Below, one piece after another: positions 1-9,493 of a stretch of DNA of 20,314 bases. The position numbers were made by a program, and so were the translations under genes. Numbering within the stretch: the first letter of the stretch is position 1; every line of letters begins with the position of its first letter. Origin of the DNA: Bacteroidota bacterium (GTDB lineage: Bacteria; Bacteroidota; Bacteroidia; AKYH767-A; OLB10); assembly GCA_016713525.1 (NCBI GenBank), contig JADJOZ010000023.1, forward strand, positions 1 through 20,314. Reading direction: 5' to 3'. The notes beneath the pieces were generated by a model that worked only from the letters and a program-made list of their open reading frames with translations, was not told where the DNA came from and did not search any database.

Positions 1-1601
1 GCATACTCAATAACAGAGTTTGTCGTTACAGTAAGTTTGCCATGGGCAGAAGCATTAGTTTGAGGATGTCAAGAGTTACCCCAAACATCAATTCCTTTCC
101 ATGTATAAGTTTCATTGCATTCTGTATTTGGAAATGAAGTAAATGTTGTGTTTATTAACTTTAGATGACTGCCAGGTTTAATGATAACTTTTGCTGTTCT
201 ACTAAATTGAAACGTCATTCCACTGATTATGAGGGTTGAATTTCCATCGACTATAATATTTTGAAGTACATTAACAGGTTGACTCGTTGACCATGGGTTA
301 CCTGTGCCCGTTGACCATGTTGTTGTTCCTGAGGTCGAATGGATGGCTTCCTACAGTTAATACAGGGTGATAGGAGTTTGCAACATACTTGAATAGGTTT
401 GACCATCAATTTGGTCCGGTAAAGTATAAAAGTTCGTTGATTGCCAATTTGCGCCAGGAGGATTCGGAAAACCAAAGGAACTGGAATTAATTATTGTAGG
501 GTTAGGTACTGATGGATTAAATGCCAATGGTTTAAAGGTTGGCTTGAAGAACTGGCATACATTAAGCTATTTCGAGCATATTCTATTTGAGAATTTCCAT
601 AACCAACTGAATTTGAAACAAACTTGAAATCAGTCGCAAGTGGAGGGGTGTTTACCAATGGAATATTAATTGAATGGATGCCACTCGTTCCTTCGCCGAC
701 AAAGAGTTTTGTGTTGGATCCGGTGCCATAAAATTCAATTCCTCTGAATCCACTAACATTGTTTCCTGAAATACCTGGATTGTTAAACTGGACATAAGAA
801 TTATTCACATAATCTCCAGTTGAATTCAATTCTATCATATGATACCTCAGTTGTGAAGGAGCAGCAGCAAAACTCCCCCACGCCAACCTTCTACCATCAG
901 GCGAAATATCTAATTCCTGTGCAAAGATTTCGGCACCAGCATTTGAATTGGGGTTTAGAATTGTCGGGTAAATTTTACCTGCAAGTGTAAAAGTACCATT
1001 GTTGTGAATTATTATTTTGTTTATTTGCCCACCATTTGCTGCACCGATGGTTCCCGGACCAGCTAAAAAATATAAATAACGATCGTTTGATGACGCTGGG
1101 TTTGGATTTTTACTCAAGGCTATAGCACCATATTCAGTTGACGGGCTTCCATTGTAAGAAATTTGATCTACATAAACTTCTGTTACTGTCATGCTTTTAA
1201 TGTCAACAATATATTGCCATAAAGAAGATGCACTTGTGAAGCCTCCTGTTGTGATAAACACACTGTATTTACTTTGGCAATTGTTATTAGTTTCAAAAGG
1301 TAGCACTATTATTTCTGTTCCACCACCTCTTATAGGGCTCATGATTGTATTATGGTAGTCATAAATATTTCCAACTGCGATATAGAATAATAAATCTCCC
1401 GCGGAGTTATAATACCCATTTCCAGCTTTAAGTACGGTGCCTGGCACATTTGTTCCAATTGTTGGAGAAATCAAGAGTGGAGTTGGAGATGTTGAGATCA
1501 TTTCGATTTCCATTGGTGCAATATACCAATGGTCAGGTTGCCTGACCATTTGCACTCAGGTGCAATGATAAAATAACAAGATTAATCAATAGTTTTTTCA
1601 T
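1..1601 (-). CDS. Secreted beta-propeller-like T9SS-type surface protein (partial, frameshifted)
   Basis: The start is the ATG at 1601, which opens a signal peptide (MKKLLINLVILSLHLSANGQ). The frame breaks near 1535-1545 and the mature protein continues in another frame as one open stretch down to about 491. That stretch has WD40-like features: an early HWYI motif, NSAGDLLFYIAVGNIYD, and LDISPDGRRLAWGSF near 890-920. After a shift near 530 it reads FNPSVPNPTIINSS and NFYTLPDQIDGQTYS. Two stops near 350 interrupt it. It then shows a beta-rich motif seen in Bacteroidota surface proteins (IIVDGNSTLIISGMTFQF, KVIIKPGSHLKL, CNETYTWKGIDVWGN), with one more break near 70. The reading continues off the left edge, so the C-terminal sorting domain, if present, lies outside. 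I infer an outer-surface or secreted protein; the substrate is unknown. Four breaks in 1.6 kb look like sequencing errors. Confidence 0.75.
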
Positions 1602-1784
1602 GATAAAAATAGTTTTGGAATATTAGAGCACTTATATAGGATTAATAATAAATAGTTGAAATATGAATACTCAACTTAACGCAAATAGGCAATACTCTGA
1701 ATGAGCCTATCTGCAATTTAATAAGCTAAATATTTTATGAATTAATCTAGCCATAAAAATGGTTAATATATTTAATGTTTAATT

Positions 1785-3201
1785 CTAATCAATGATAACT
1801 AACTTTAAAAATGATACACTACTTTTATAATTTAATTTACAATAATAAACCGAAGATGAAAGATCTTCTATATTGATAGAATTAAATTCCCCATAAAAAA
1901 TATTTTTATAAATTAAATTTCTTTGAAAGTCAAAAATCTCAAACAGAAAATTTTCTTCCAATACAGATGATGACTTGATAAAAAGATTATTTTTGGCAGG
2001 GTTTGGAAAAACAGAAAATTGGAATTTTGCAGCGTCAGTTCACTATGGCCAGTATAAATGTTTCCAGAACTATCAGTTTTATAATATAAGCACCTGCGGT
2101 TCCAAAACTTCCAGAATATCCTGCACAAAATATATCCTCCATCACTCAGAGCTTGTACAGAATAACCCATATCATCACTTGTGCCACCAAATTGTTTAGT
2201 CCATAAAGAATCACCGGAACTGTTGATTTTCATAAGAAATACATTTCCGTCAACAGGTATCCACCGGTAATTTTCCCTGTCAAAATAAAGTCCCCATTCT
2301 GTGTTTCCTGAATTGAGTATACTAATTGTTCATTATTGTGATCAAAAACTTTTGTCCATTGAGTATCTCCAATGGCATCTGTTTTAATAAGGCAAATATT
2401 ACTGTTAGAAGTTGCGGGATTAATAATGAAACCAGAAATTAATATTCCATTATCTGAAGTTTCTATTACATCAATTCCACTTTCCTGATAGGAAAAATTG
2501 AAGGTTTTATACCATAAAGTATCTCCAAAAAGTTGTTGTTCGCATCAGAAACATATCAGTAGATGAAGGGCTGGTTCCAACTCCCCCAGTAATAGGTATT
2601 CACTATTTGATGTGGTAGCAATAGCTCTCGGTTCGGTTCCGAAAAGAGAAAAGTCATATATTCTGCTTGAAAGCTGAATTCCATTTCCAATTATTGAAAA
2701 AAATAACCCTTGGTATGAGTTAGTGGTACAGGACTATAAAAACCTGTAAGTCCAACTAGGCTGTTATTTATCACAGCCATACTATTGATATAATCCACAT
2801 TCGTAGAACCTGGTCCAGCTGAAAAAGCTGTGACCATAAACTATCACCTGACGTGTTTAATGCAATTAACCAGCTTTTGCAATTATTTCCAGCATTATAA
2901 GTCCCGTTCACAATATAAGTACTGTCAGCTAATTGCTCTATTTCTGTGGCAAATTCTATAGCAGGTCCGGTATAAACCTTTGCCCATTGAATATTAGCCA
3001 TTGAGTCCAATTTTATAACTTGGAGATCATTTCCATTAAAATTACTATTGCCACGAAACACACTAACCACCGTCCAATGTTTCCCGAATACAAGTGGCTG
3101 TGGTGCTGCCCAGAAGTATCAATTACCTTTTCAAAAGTGATCTGGGCTGATAATTGAGAACAAAAAATAGGGAGAATTAACATAATTAATTTGTATTTCA
3201 T
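1785..3201 (-). CDS. Secreted repeat protein with T9SS type A sorting domain (frameshifted)
   Basis: The protein starts at the ATG at 3201 with a signal peptide (MKYKLIMLILPIFCSQLSAQ). The body carries repeats seen in many Bacteroidota surface proteins: QVIKLDSMANIQWAKVY, then WLIALNTSGDSLWSQLF, and near 2140-2233 KINSSGDSLWTKQFGG followed by DDMGYSVQALSDGGYIL. These SGDSLW/GGYIL units normally build a beta-propeller. After a frame change near 2030 the C-terminus reads FSVFPNPAKNNLFIKSSS, then FEIFDFQRNLIYKN and ISVSFLKLVIID-like strands (seen: SVSFLKLVIID), ending at a TAG at 1785-1787. FxxFPNPAxxxL is the hallmark of the type A sorting domain cleaved on export through T9SS. Rebuilt length is about 470 residues. 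There are at least four frame changes. It lies 183 bp upstream of the next gene on the same strand and divergent from the Pol IV remnant. The ligand is unknown. Confidence 0.82.
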
Positions 3202-3454
3202 AGAAGCAATGGTTAGGTTTCTAATAAATTGATTTTCAATTTTATGAATTTCCGCTATTTAACCTTTTTGCAGTAAAATCGCTTTATGGAGATCTTAAAT
3301 ATAGTAATTTTATAAAGCCAAATAATTTGCCAGGGGGGTAGCAGATCGACTTTTTACTAGTTATTATACAATATTAATGAAGATTTTTTGAATTGCCAAA
3401 AATGTTCATAAATATTTTCTTTTCAATTAACTTATATCTTATTCTACCTATGCC
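3202..3454. other. AT-rich intergenic region before the Pol IV remnant
   Basis: This spacer between two divergently oriented features holds no coding match in any frame. I looked here for the missing catalytic part of DNA polymerase IV and did not find it. It should contain the promoter of the leftward secreted-protein gene, but no clear TAnnTTTG box could be assigned. Confidence 0.5.
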
Positions 3455-3742
3455 TCTTTGCGAGTGATTTTATTGAAATCATTAATATGAACACGTATCA
3501 ATCACAAAAACATCTTTATATACGCCCTCAACGCATGTGAACTCTTCAAAAAATTGTATGAACGAAGAATGCTCATCTGCCTCGTCGGCATTCGCTTCTG
3601 ATACCATTGTCGCTGACCACCCGCAAATTAATTTATTCGAGGACTCTAACCAAATGTGGTGAACCTGTATCAGGCAATTGACCGGCTTAAAAACAGATAT
3701 AGAGATAAAGCGGTAATCAGGGCGGTGGGGAGGAGAAAAATG
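3455..3742 (+). pseudogene. dinB: DNA polymerase IV (DinB) C-terminal remnant
   Basis: Across three frames the segment spells the little-finger end of a Bacteroidota Pol IV: ACELFKKLYERRMLICLVG then IRF (3531-3598), HPQINLFEDSNQM (3619-3657), and VNLYQAIDRLKNRYRDKAVI then RAVG (3659-3730). RRMLIxLVGIRF and QINLFED..QMVNLYQAIDR are characteristic of this Y-family translesion polymerase. Only the last 85-95 of about 390 residues are present. The fingers, palm and thumb with the catalytic acidic residues are absent, and the 250 bp upstream do not contain them, so this is a genuine 5' truncation or an assembly join, not merely a frameshift. The frame runs straight into the TCATT repeat cluster, which may have replaced the last residues. 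In Bacteroidota dinB often sits next to the short dnaE, which lies 1.9 kb downstream on the same strand. It is unrelated to the DinB-fold hydrolase at 17374-17864. Confidence 0.8.
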
Positions 3743-3850
3743 TCATTAACGGCGGAGCCGTGTCATTAGGTCATTAGCGGCAAAACCGCGTCATTAAAGA
3801 AATGTCATTGACAGCTAAATCTGCGTCATTGGGTCATTGATGATCATTGG
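3741..3850. repeat. TCATT-punctuated tandem hairpin repeats
   Basis: Eight copies of TCATT occur in about 110 bp, alternating with short hairpin cores: ACGGC-GGA-GCCGT (3749-3761), GCGG-CAAAA-CCGC (3777-3789) and the weaker CAG-CTAAAT-CTG (3812-3823). The period is roughly 35 bp, which suggests three decaying copies of one unit. The GC-rich cores stand out from the AT-rich surroundings. The cluster lies exactly at the 3' end of the Pol IV remnant. Function unknown; it could be an intergenic dispersed repeat or a transcription stop. Confidence 0.7.
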
Positions 3851-3954
3851 GGATATTCATCGATGAAAATTAATTCGCTATTCTCCAATATAATAGTCTA
3901 AGGTTGTCTGACAAATTAATGTAATCGATATTTTTGATTATCTTTATTTTTTTG

Positions 3955-4311
3955 AAATATAATACATGCGGAAAACATTCTCAATCTCCAAATTATTGCA
4001 TTTTTTGGGCAAATACCGGGTAGTCTATGCGATACCATAACCGGAGTAGGGTTAGCAGAACCTGAAGACTTGGTGTTGAAATTATTCCCTAATCCCACCG
4101 GCGGTGAGTTTCTATCAGTTTTCCGGTTCAACAAAGTTCCGGATTAATGCAGTTGTTTGACATAGTTGGCAATAAGGTTAAGAAGAGTAATTTCCCCCTG
4201 GAGTCAAAACAAACAGATTGATATCACCGGTTTGCCCGATGGTATTTATTTTGCAAGATAAAATGGGACGAAGTTGAGGGTAGGGTGAAGGTGGTGAAAG
4301 TGACGCAGTAA
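3955..4311 (+). pseudogene. Orphan T9SS type A sorting domain (5'-truncated gene end)
   Basis: From 4028 the frame reads CDTITGVGLAEPEDLVLKLF then PNPTGGEFLSVFRFNKVPD, and after a frame change MQLFDIVGNKVKKSNFPLES, ITGLPDGIYFARYKMG and RVKVVKVTQ, with the stop at about 4309-4311. This is a full type A C-terminal sorting domain (LFPNP, LFDIxGNKV, LPDGIYFARY, KVVKV). What it should be attached to is missing: only about 25 further residues upstream can be followed before the repeat cluster, with no signal peptide and no mature domain. It is therefore the tail of a secreted protein whose body was lost by deletion or misassembly. The 5' boundary is approximate. Confidence 0.75.
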
Positions 4312-4379
4312 TTCTTTTTCGATTTGTTTTAAATTCCTCATTTTAATTTTAACGGTAAATTAATTAAAATTGATTAAAA

Positions 4380-5314
4380 ATGAAAATATATTTGTTAATA
4401 ATATTGCTTTTTAATTTCATTTACAGGAAGTACTCAAAATTATTTTAGTTTTCCTGATTCAAATGCTGTATGGTGTGGACAAAGGTCACAACTCTTTTTA
4501 ATCCTCCTAATGATCAAGTTCACAGGTGGACTTATCAGCAATTTATTACAAATGATACGTTGATTAATGGAGAATTATATCATAAATTAGAGGGAGAATG
4601 GTGTATTTGAATGGAAGATTATCCTATCCCCTTTAATTCTGGGTCTTCTACATATTTTCATCAGTATATAGGTTGTATTAGAGAAGTTAATAAAATTCTA
4701 TATTACGTACCTCCAACTAGCCCTCACTGAAAACTATTTATACAATTTTAACTTTATGGTTGGTGATACTTTTGCCTTCTAATATTTTGACCCTAGTAAT
4801 TACACCATGATAACGAGAATTGATTCTATACTGATAGCAGGAAACTAAAAGCAATTTTTTTGTAAGTGTGGTTGATACGAACTTGTGGCAGATGCCAACA
4901 CATTTTGAATATGTTTCTATTATAGAAGGTATTGGAAGTACAAACGGACTTAATTGGACATTAATGCCCTACTTTGAAAGAGGTGGCTCGTTATGGGCCT
5001 TAAAGCAAGATGGCACGTTGATCTATACAGACTCTATAGCTACAAGTTGTGATGTAACAGGTTATATGGAAATAAATCCAATTGTTTTAAAATCTATCCT
5101 AATCCAGCTTCAAGTCATTTGAAATCGAATTTAGTGGTGTATGGAATTTTAAGTATATTCAGATAATTGATTTTTCTGGTAAAGTTGTAATTGAAAACAT
5201 TCTAAAGCCATATCAAAGAATAAGTGTTTCAACTCTTGATCCTGGACTATATTTTTGTTAGAATTTATGATAGAAGAAAATCATTCCTATTATAAGTTGT
5301 TTTCAAAATTCTAG
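4380..5314 (+). CDS. Small secreted protein with T9SS type A sorting domain (frameshifted)
   Basis: The ATG at 4380 opens a hydrophobic signal peptide (MKIYLLIILLFNFIY) followed, after one frame change, by FSFPDSNAVWCG. A leading FPDSNAxW is typical of a common Bacteroidota family of about 300-residue secreted proteins. Family-like blocks follow in shifting frames: NDTLINGELYHKLEGEW (about 4552-4602), GCIREVNKILYYVPPTS, FMVGDTFAFYFDPSNYT, then one open stretch 4868-5070 (VDTNLWQMPTHFEYVSIIEG, GGSLWALKQDGTLIYTDS). The end is a sorting domain: IYPNPASSHFEIEFSGVWNF, IQIIDFSGKVVIENILKP, and STLDPGLYFVRIYDRRKS. The stop is TAG at 5312-5314, or TAA at 5293-5295 in the other frame. Rebuilt length is about 310 residues. 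The protein is presumably exported and surface-attached or released; its biochemical role is not known. Confidence 0.78.
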
Positions 5315-5633
5315 TTAAAAATGAAAATGACAGGACAGGAAAAATTTAAAAGAAACTGTAGTTATTTTCTTATCAACATCTTGACACTTGACTTGCATTT
5401 TCCCGAACTTTTAGATTTCATATTTAGCCTTAAAGTATTCTCTTTTTCCATATAAGTAATAACTTCTATTTTTTTTTTGCTGCAACCTCTCCTTTGAAAT
5501 AATGAGTATATTGTAAACATTAAAATGATTGCAATACAATCATTACTATTCTGTTCTACACAGCTCTCTGTACCTCAATGGCTATAGTAGAAGAGGAGCA
5601 CGAAGGTATACGGAGTCATCTATAATTTATTAA
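5315..5633. other. Intergenic region upstream of dnaE
   Basis: No coding match on either strand. The region contains a T-rich run near 5470-5480 and a perfect inverted repeat at 5524-5544, listed separately. The dnaE promoter should lie here. No clear -7 TAnnTTTG box or ribosome binding site could be assigned. Confidence 0.5.
5524..5544. promoter_or_regulatory. Perfect 8-bp inverted repeat upstream of dnaE
   Basis: AATGATTG-CAATA-CAATCATT is a perfect palindrome with a 5-base spacer, 90 bp before the likely dnaE start. Its size and place fit an operator for a dimeric repressor controlling a DNA-damage polymerase, but it does not match a LexA box that I know. A weak hairpin is the alternative, and no T-tract follows it directly. 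Confidence 0.35.
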
Positions 5634-8538
5634 GTGTTCGCTTATTCAAATTACTCATTACGTTACGGGACACTCTCCATTGAGTCGCTTGTAACAACTG
5701 CTCACGAAGCAGGGATGGAATCATTGGTATTAACCGACATCAACAACACTACCGGTATTCCCGATTTTACAGAGTCTTGTGAGAAGGCCGGAATAAAACC
5801 CATTGCCGGTGCTGAGATCAGAAATGGTAACGATCATTTGTTTACGCTGGTGGCACGAAATAATGCCGGGTTCAAAGAGATCAATGAGTTTATCACGCAG
5901 CATAATTACAGCAGTGAACCTTATCCCGATCGTGCGCCGCTTTTAAAGCAGTGCTATGTGATTTATCCGTTATTGCGCTTCCCGGCGAGGCAAGCTCCAC
6001 GATAATGAATTTGCCGGTATTGCCATTCGTGATATCAATAAGCTGCGTGCATCGGCGAAAAGCAATCATATAATCGAGAATGGCGTCATGCAACCCGTTA
6101 CTTTTATGAACGACGAAGGCTTATGAATTACACCGCACCTTCGTGCTATCGATAACAATATCCTGCTTTCACAACGAGCCCGAAATGCTTGCTCATGCTT
6201 CTGAATCCTTCATCCGCGAAAGCGAACTGATAAAGTGTTATGAAGCCTTGCCGCAAGTGGTGCGAAATACCAAAGCACTTTTGGATGATTGCTTACTTTC
6301 AGCTTCGATTTTAAAACCATCAAAAATAAAAAACGTTTAGGGCAGTAACTACGACGACCGCTTGCTGCTCGAGAAGCTGGCTCATGATGGACTCCTTTAT
6401 CGCTATGGGAAAAATAATAAAGCCATTCGTCGCATCAAACATGAACTCGAAGTAATCGATAATCTCTCGGTTTTTCATCTTACTTTCTAATTACCTGGGA
6501 TATTATCCGGTATAGCATGTCACGAGGATTTTATCATGTAGGGCGGGGAGTGGTGCCAATAGTATTGTCGCCTATTGTCTGCGTATCACCGATGTGGATC
6601 CCCATTGAACTCGATTCTATTTCGAGCGATTCCTCAATCCCAAACGCAAGTCGCCTCCCGATTTCGACATCGACTATTCCTGGAAAGAACGCGACGATGT
6701 GACCGAATATATTTTCAAACGCTGCGGTCGCGAACATACTGCTCTGCTTGGCGCGATGTCTACGTTCAAAGGAAAATCGATTATTCGGGAGATGGGAAAG
6801 TATACGGCCTGCCAAAAGCAGAGATTGATGCTCTGGTGGAATCGCGTAAAACCACGATGGAACTCGATAGCATTACAAAACCACTTTTCATTATGGAAAA
6901 ATGTTGAGCGAGTTTCCAAACCTGCGAACCATTCATGCCGGAGGTATTCTGATCTCGGAAGAGCCCATTACCTGCTATACGGCGCTCGATCTTCCTCCGA
7001 AAAGGATATCCGACTACCCAATGGGATATGTATGTGGCAGAGGCTGTAGGATTCGAAAGCTCGATATTTTAAGTCAGCGGAATTGGACACATAAAAGATG
7101 CTCCGATCTGGTATTGCGAAACCGGCGCATCAAAGTGGATGTCCACGATGTGCCTATGTTCAAACGCGATGAGATGGTGAAAGAGCAATTGAAATCGGGG
7201 AGATACAATCGGTTGTTTATATTGAGAGTCCTACGATGGTTTGCTAAGAAGTTGCACTGCTCGAGAATATAGAGTCTCGTAGCGGCCAGTTCCATCATAC
7301 GGCCGGGTGTAGCTAAAGGGTATGATGAAGGAATATATCCAGCGGTTTCACAATCCCGGTGGTTTTCATATCTCCATCCCGTTATGAAGGAGCAGCTGGA
7401 AGAGACCTATGGTGTGATGGTGTATCAGGAAGATGTGATTAAAGTCTGCCACCATTTTGCCGGTCTCGATCTGGCTGATGCCGATGTATTACGTCGTGCC
7501 ATGAGCGGAAAATCGCGCAGTAAAAGAGATGCAGCTGATTGTAGATAAGTTTTTGAAAACTGCAAGGCCAAGGGCTATGCCGATGATCTCACCAAAGAGG
7601 TGTGGCGGCAGATTGAATCGTTTGCCGGTTATTCGTTTTCGAAGGGCGCACTCGGCTTCGTATGCTGTGGAAAGTTATCAGAGTCTTTATTTAAAACCTA
7701 TTTCCCGCACGAATTTCACGGCTGTAATCAATAATTTCGGAGGCTTTTACAGTACCTGGGTTTATGTAAACGAAGCACAAATGGGGCGCTGCCATTCATT
7801 TGCCCCGCGTAAATAAAAGTGAATTCAACACCACCATCTATGGAACGGATATTTATTTGGGCTTCAATCTGATTCAGAATTTTGAAACATCTTTCGCACA
7901 GAGTATTCCAATGGAGCGACTCGATAATGGTGATTTTGTAAATCTCGAGGACTTTGTAAACCGCACCCGCATTACCATTGAGCAACTCATCTTACTGATT
8001 CGCCTCGATGCTTTCCGGTTTACGGGAATCGATAAAAGCAGTTGCTGTGGGATGCGCATATGCTCCTCGGTAAAACTCCTCCGGCATCCATGCAGCAATT
8101 GTTCGCTACTCCCACCAAACATTTTGAGCTGCCTGTTCTGGTTCATCAAACAGTTGAAGATGCATTTGATGAAATGGAATTACTGGGCTTTCCGGTTACT
8201 TTCCGGATTCGATCTGCTGAAGACCACTTTCCCGGGGCGAGATAAAAGCAAAAGAACTGGTTCATCACATAGGCAAAAAGTCCGCATGGTAGGCAATCTT
8301 GTTACCATCAAGTATGTCACGACTGTTCGCCACGATATGATGAACTTTGGAACTTTCTCCGATGATGAAGGAAACTTTTTCGATACTGTTCATTTCGCTG
8401 ATAGTCTTAATCGCTATCCTTTCAAGGGTCGTGGCGTGTATCTGATTCTGGGCTAAAGTCGTCGAGGAATTTGGCTTTCCTAGTCTGGAAATGGAAAAGC
8501 TGACGAGACTGGAGACAGTGAGCGATCCGCGATACTAA
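5634..8538 (+). CDS. dnaE: DNA polymerase III alpha subunit, short Bacteroidota type (frameshifted)
   Basis: This is a replicative-type (C-family) DNA polymerase. The N-terminal PHP domain reads YSNYSLRYGTLSIESLV, LVLTDINNTTGIPDF, GIKPIAGAEIRNGNDH (5640-5870). The palm follows: FYHVGRG and SGANSIVAYCLRITDVDP (6526-6600), ERFLNPKRKSP then PDFDIDYSW (6658-6684, two catalytic Asp), and KLDILSQRGIGHIKDA with the third catalytic Asp codon at 7063-7065. Thumb/fingers blocks include EETYGVMVYQEDVIK (about 7399-7443), RRAMSGKSRSKRE, and FAGYSFSKAHSASYAVESYQ. Near the C-terminus is an OB-fold-like part (VRMVGNLVTIKYV, FFDTVHF, GRGVYLILGKVVEEFGFPSL). The stop is TAA at 8536-8538 after DPRY. Rebuilt length is about 965 residues, shorter than housekeeping DnaE (about 1160 in E. 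coli) and matching the second DnaE of Bacteroidota, which is often linked to dinB and damage-induced synthesis. The start GTG at 5634 is provisional. More than ten frame changes fall between intact motifs, as expected of sequencing error. A usual PHP His near the start appears as Tyr. Confidence 0.92.
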
Positions 8539-8543
8539 TAGAA

Positions 8544-8575
8544 ATGATAGATGATAGATGATAAATGATAAATGA
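8544..8575. repeat. Heptamer tandem repeat ATGATAG/ATGATAA
   Basis: Two copies of ATGATAG are followed by two of ATGATAA and a half copy, a perfect 7-bp period, beginning 6 bp after the dnaE stop. It sits at the head of the larger repeat cluster. Confidence 0.8.
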
Positions 8576-8577
8576 AA

Positions 8578-8729
8578 GCGCTGCCACACGCAGTCGAAGG
8601 GTTGAGAGTTGAAGGTTGTAAGTTGAAGGTTGAAGCGCTGCCCTGAGCGAAGTCGAAAGGGTTGAAGGCGCTGCCCTGAGCTATGTCGAAAGGGGTTGGA
8701 AAGCGCTGCCCTGAGCGAAGTCGAAAGGG
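8578..8729. repeat. Four copies of the GCGCTGCCCTGAGCGAAGTC repeat
   Basis: Copies of GCGCTGCCCTGAGCGAAGTC followed by GAAAGG lie at 8635-8660 and 8703-8729 (identical), 8668-8694 (CTATGTC instead of CGAAGTC) and 8578-8600 (partial, CACACGCAGTC). They are separated by GTTGAAGGTTGAAAG-type purine-rich spacers. Similar elements are scattered between genes in many Bacteroidota genomes. The cluster fills the gap between two convergent genes, dnaE and the leftward secreted protein. Its conservation while neighbouring coding frames are broken argues for recent duplication or active homogenisation. No protein on either strand explains it. Confidence 0.85.
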
Positions 8730-8880
8730 TTGAAAGTTGAAATAAGAAAAATAAAGATAAGCTAAAAGGATAGATAAAGACGTAGCTGAGGATAGTTAAG
8801 TAAAATAAATTTAAAAATCCTGATAATACCGAATAGGATAATTGGAAATTTAATAGAGTGGTATTTGTATTGCTCAAACA

Positions 8881-9490
8881 CTAATGGTTAATAATTAATC
8901 TCTTAAAAACAGTCGCATCATCAACCGAATAGGATACCAGATAGGAGCCGGGCTGGAGTGATGGGATTTCGGTTTTGGAGTCGGGATAGGTATTGATTTG
9001 GGAGCGGTTACCGATGAATAACCATTTAAATCACTCACGGAAAGGGATGATTGTATCCATTTTTTGGTTGCGCCATCAGGATCAATCAATCCCGGGAAGG
9101 GCATGAAGTTCCAGGTGTCTCCGTTATCGGTGGAAGACTGAACAGATAAATAATCCCACAATGATTCTGTCCTGTAGAAAGTCCAGAATGATATGTTAGC
9201 GATTGTTACATTGGTGAAGTCAAATGCCGGTGAATAAATATAGCACTTTGCATTACTGCCATAGAATCCATTTAAATTCACATCCCAGCATTTGTTTCTG
9301 GAATATGCTCCTAGGTGTAACCAATCGTAGGAGTTCCCAGATTCCATTCTGTTCCCTTGACCATCATCAGATGGTTGCCATCCGTTTAATCCATTTCAAA
9401 ATTGCCGAAATAGGGTAGTGATACAACCTGACTACGGCAACCTTGACTGCATAGCAGCCAAATCATCAACCAACTAAATACAATGCGCAT
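8881..9490 (-). CDS. Short secreted protein, N-terminal MAM-like domain fused to T9SS tail (frameshifted)
   Basis: The ATG at 9490 opens a signal peptide (MRIVFSWLMIWLLCSQGCRS) followed by QVVSLPYFGNFEMD. After a frame change the domain reads MESGNSYDWLHLGAYSRNKC then WDVNLNGFYGSNAKCYIYSP, AFDFTNVTIANISFWTFYRT, and STDNGDTWNFMPFPG. This is the jelly-roll/MAM-like pattern (NxWDxNL, YLYSPxFDF, DGGxTW) often placed first in Bacteroidota secreted proteins. The C-terminus is the end of a sorting domain: LSVSDLNGYSSV, then in another frame INTYPDSKTEIPSLQPGSYL and VFKRLIINH with the stop at 8881-8883. At about 200 residues it is unusually small, and the usual YPNP start of the sorting domain is not visible, so sequence may be missing near 9010-9060. 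It begins at the very end of its upstream neighbour, which has the same N-terminal domain type. Confidence 0.7.
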
Positions 9491-9493
9491 TGA

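Larger units (their letters stand above)
8539..8880. other. Convergent intergenic region filled by repeats
   Basis: Between the dnaE stop and the leftward T9SS gene there is no protein match. The first 190 bp are the two repeat clusters listed above. The last 150 bp are AT-rich and featureless. An open frame on the minus strand across this region only translates the repeats. Confidence 0.7.

Noticed and set aside
3916..4134. 72-codon open frame on the minus strand
   Set aside because: Antisense shadow of the orphan T9SS sorting domain read on the plus strand.
6534..6919. Overlapping minus-strand open frames
   Set aside because: They lie opposite the dnaE active-site motifs (PDFDID region) and show no family features.
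5634..8538. Programmed frameshifting or inteins in dnaE
   Set aside because: The frame changes are numerous, occur in both directions and at no consistent slippery site, and other genes show the same; no intein splice motifs are seen.
8578..8729. CRISPR array
   Set aside because: Only four units with unequal, related spacers of variable length, no cas genes, and the unit is a known type of intergenic repeat.
8422..8877. 151-codon open frame on the minus strand
   Set aside because: It translates the antisense of the dnaE 3' end and the GCGCTGCC repeats; the protein is low complexity and has no start context.
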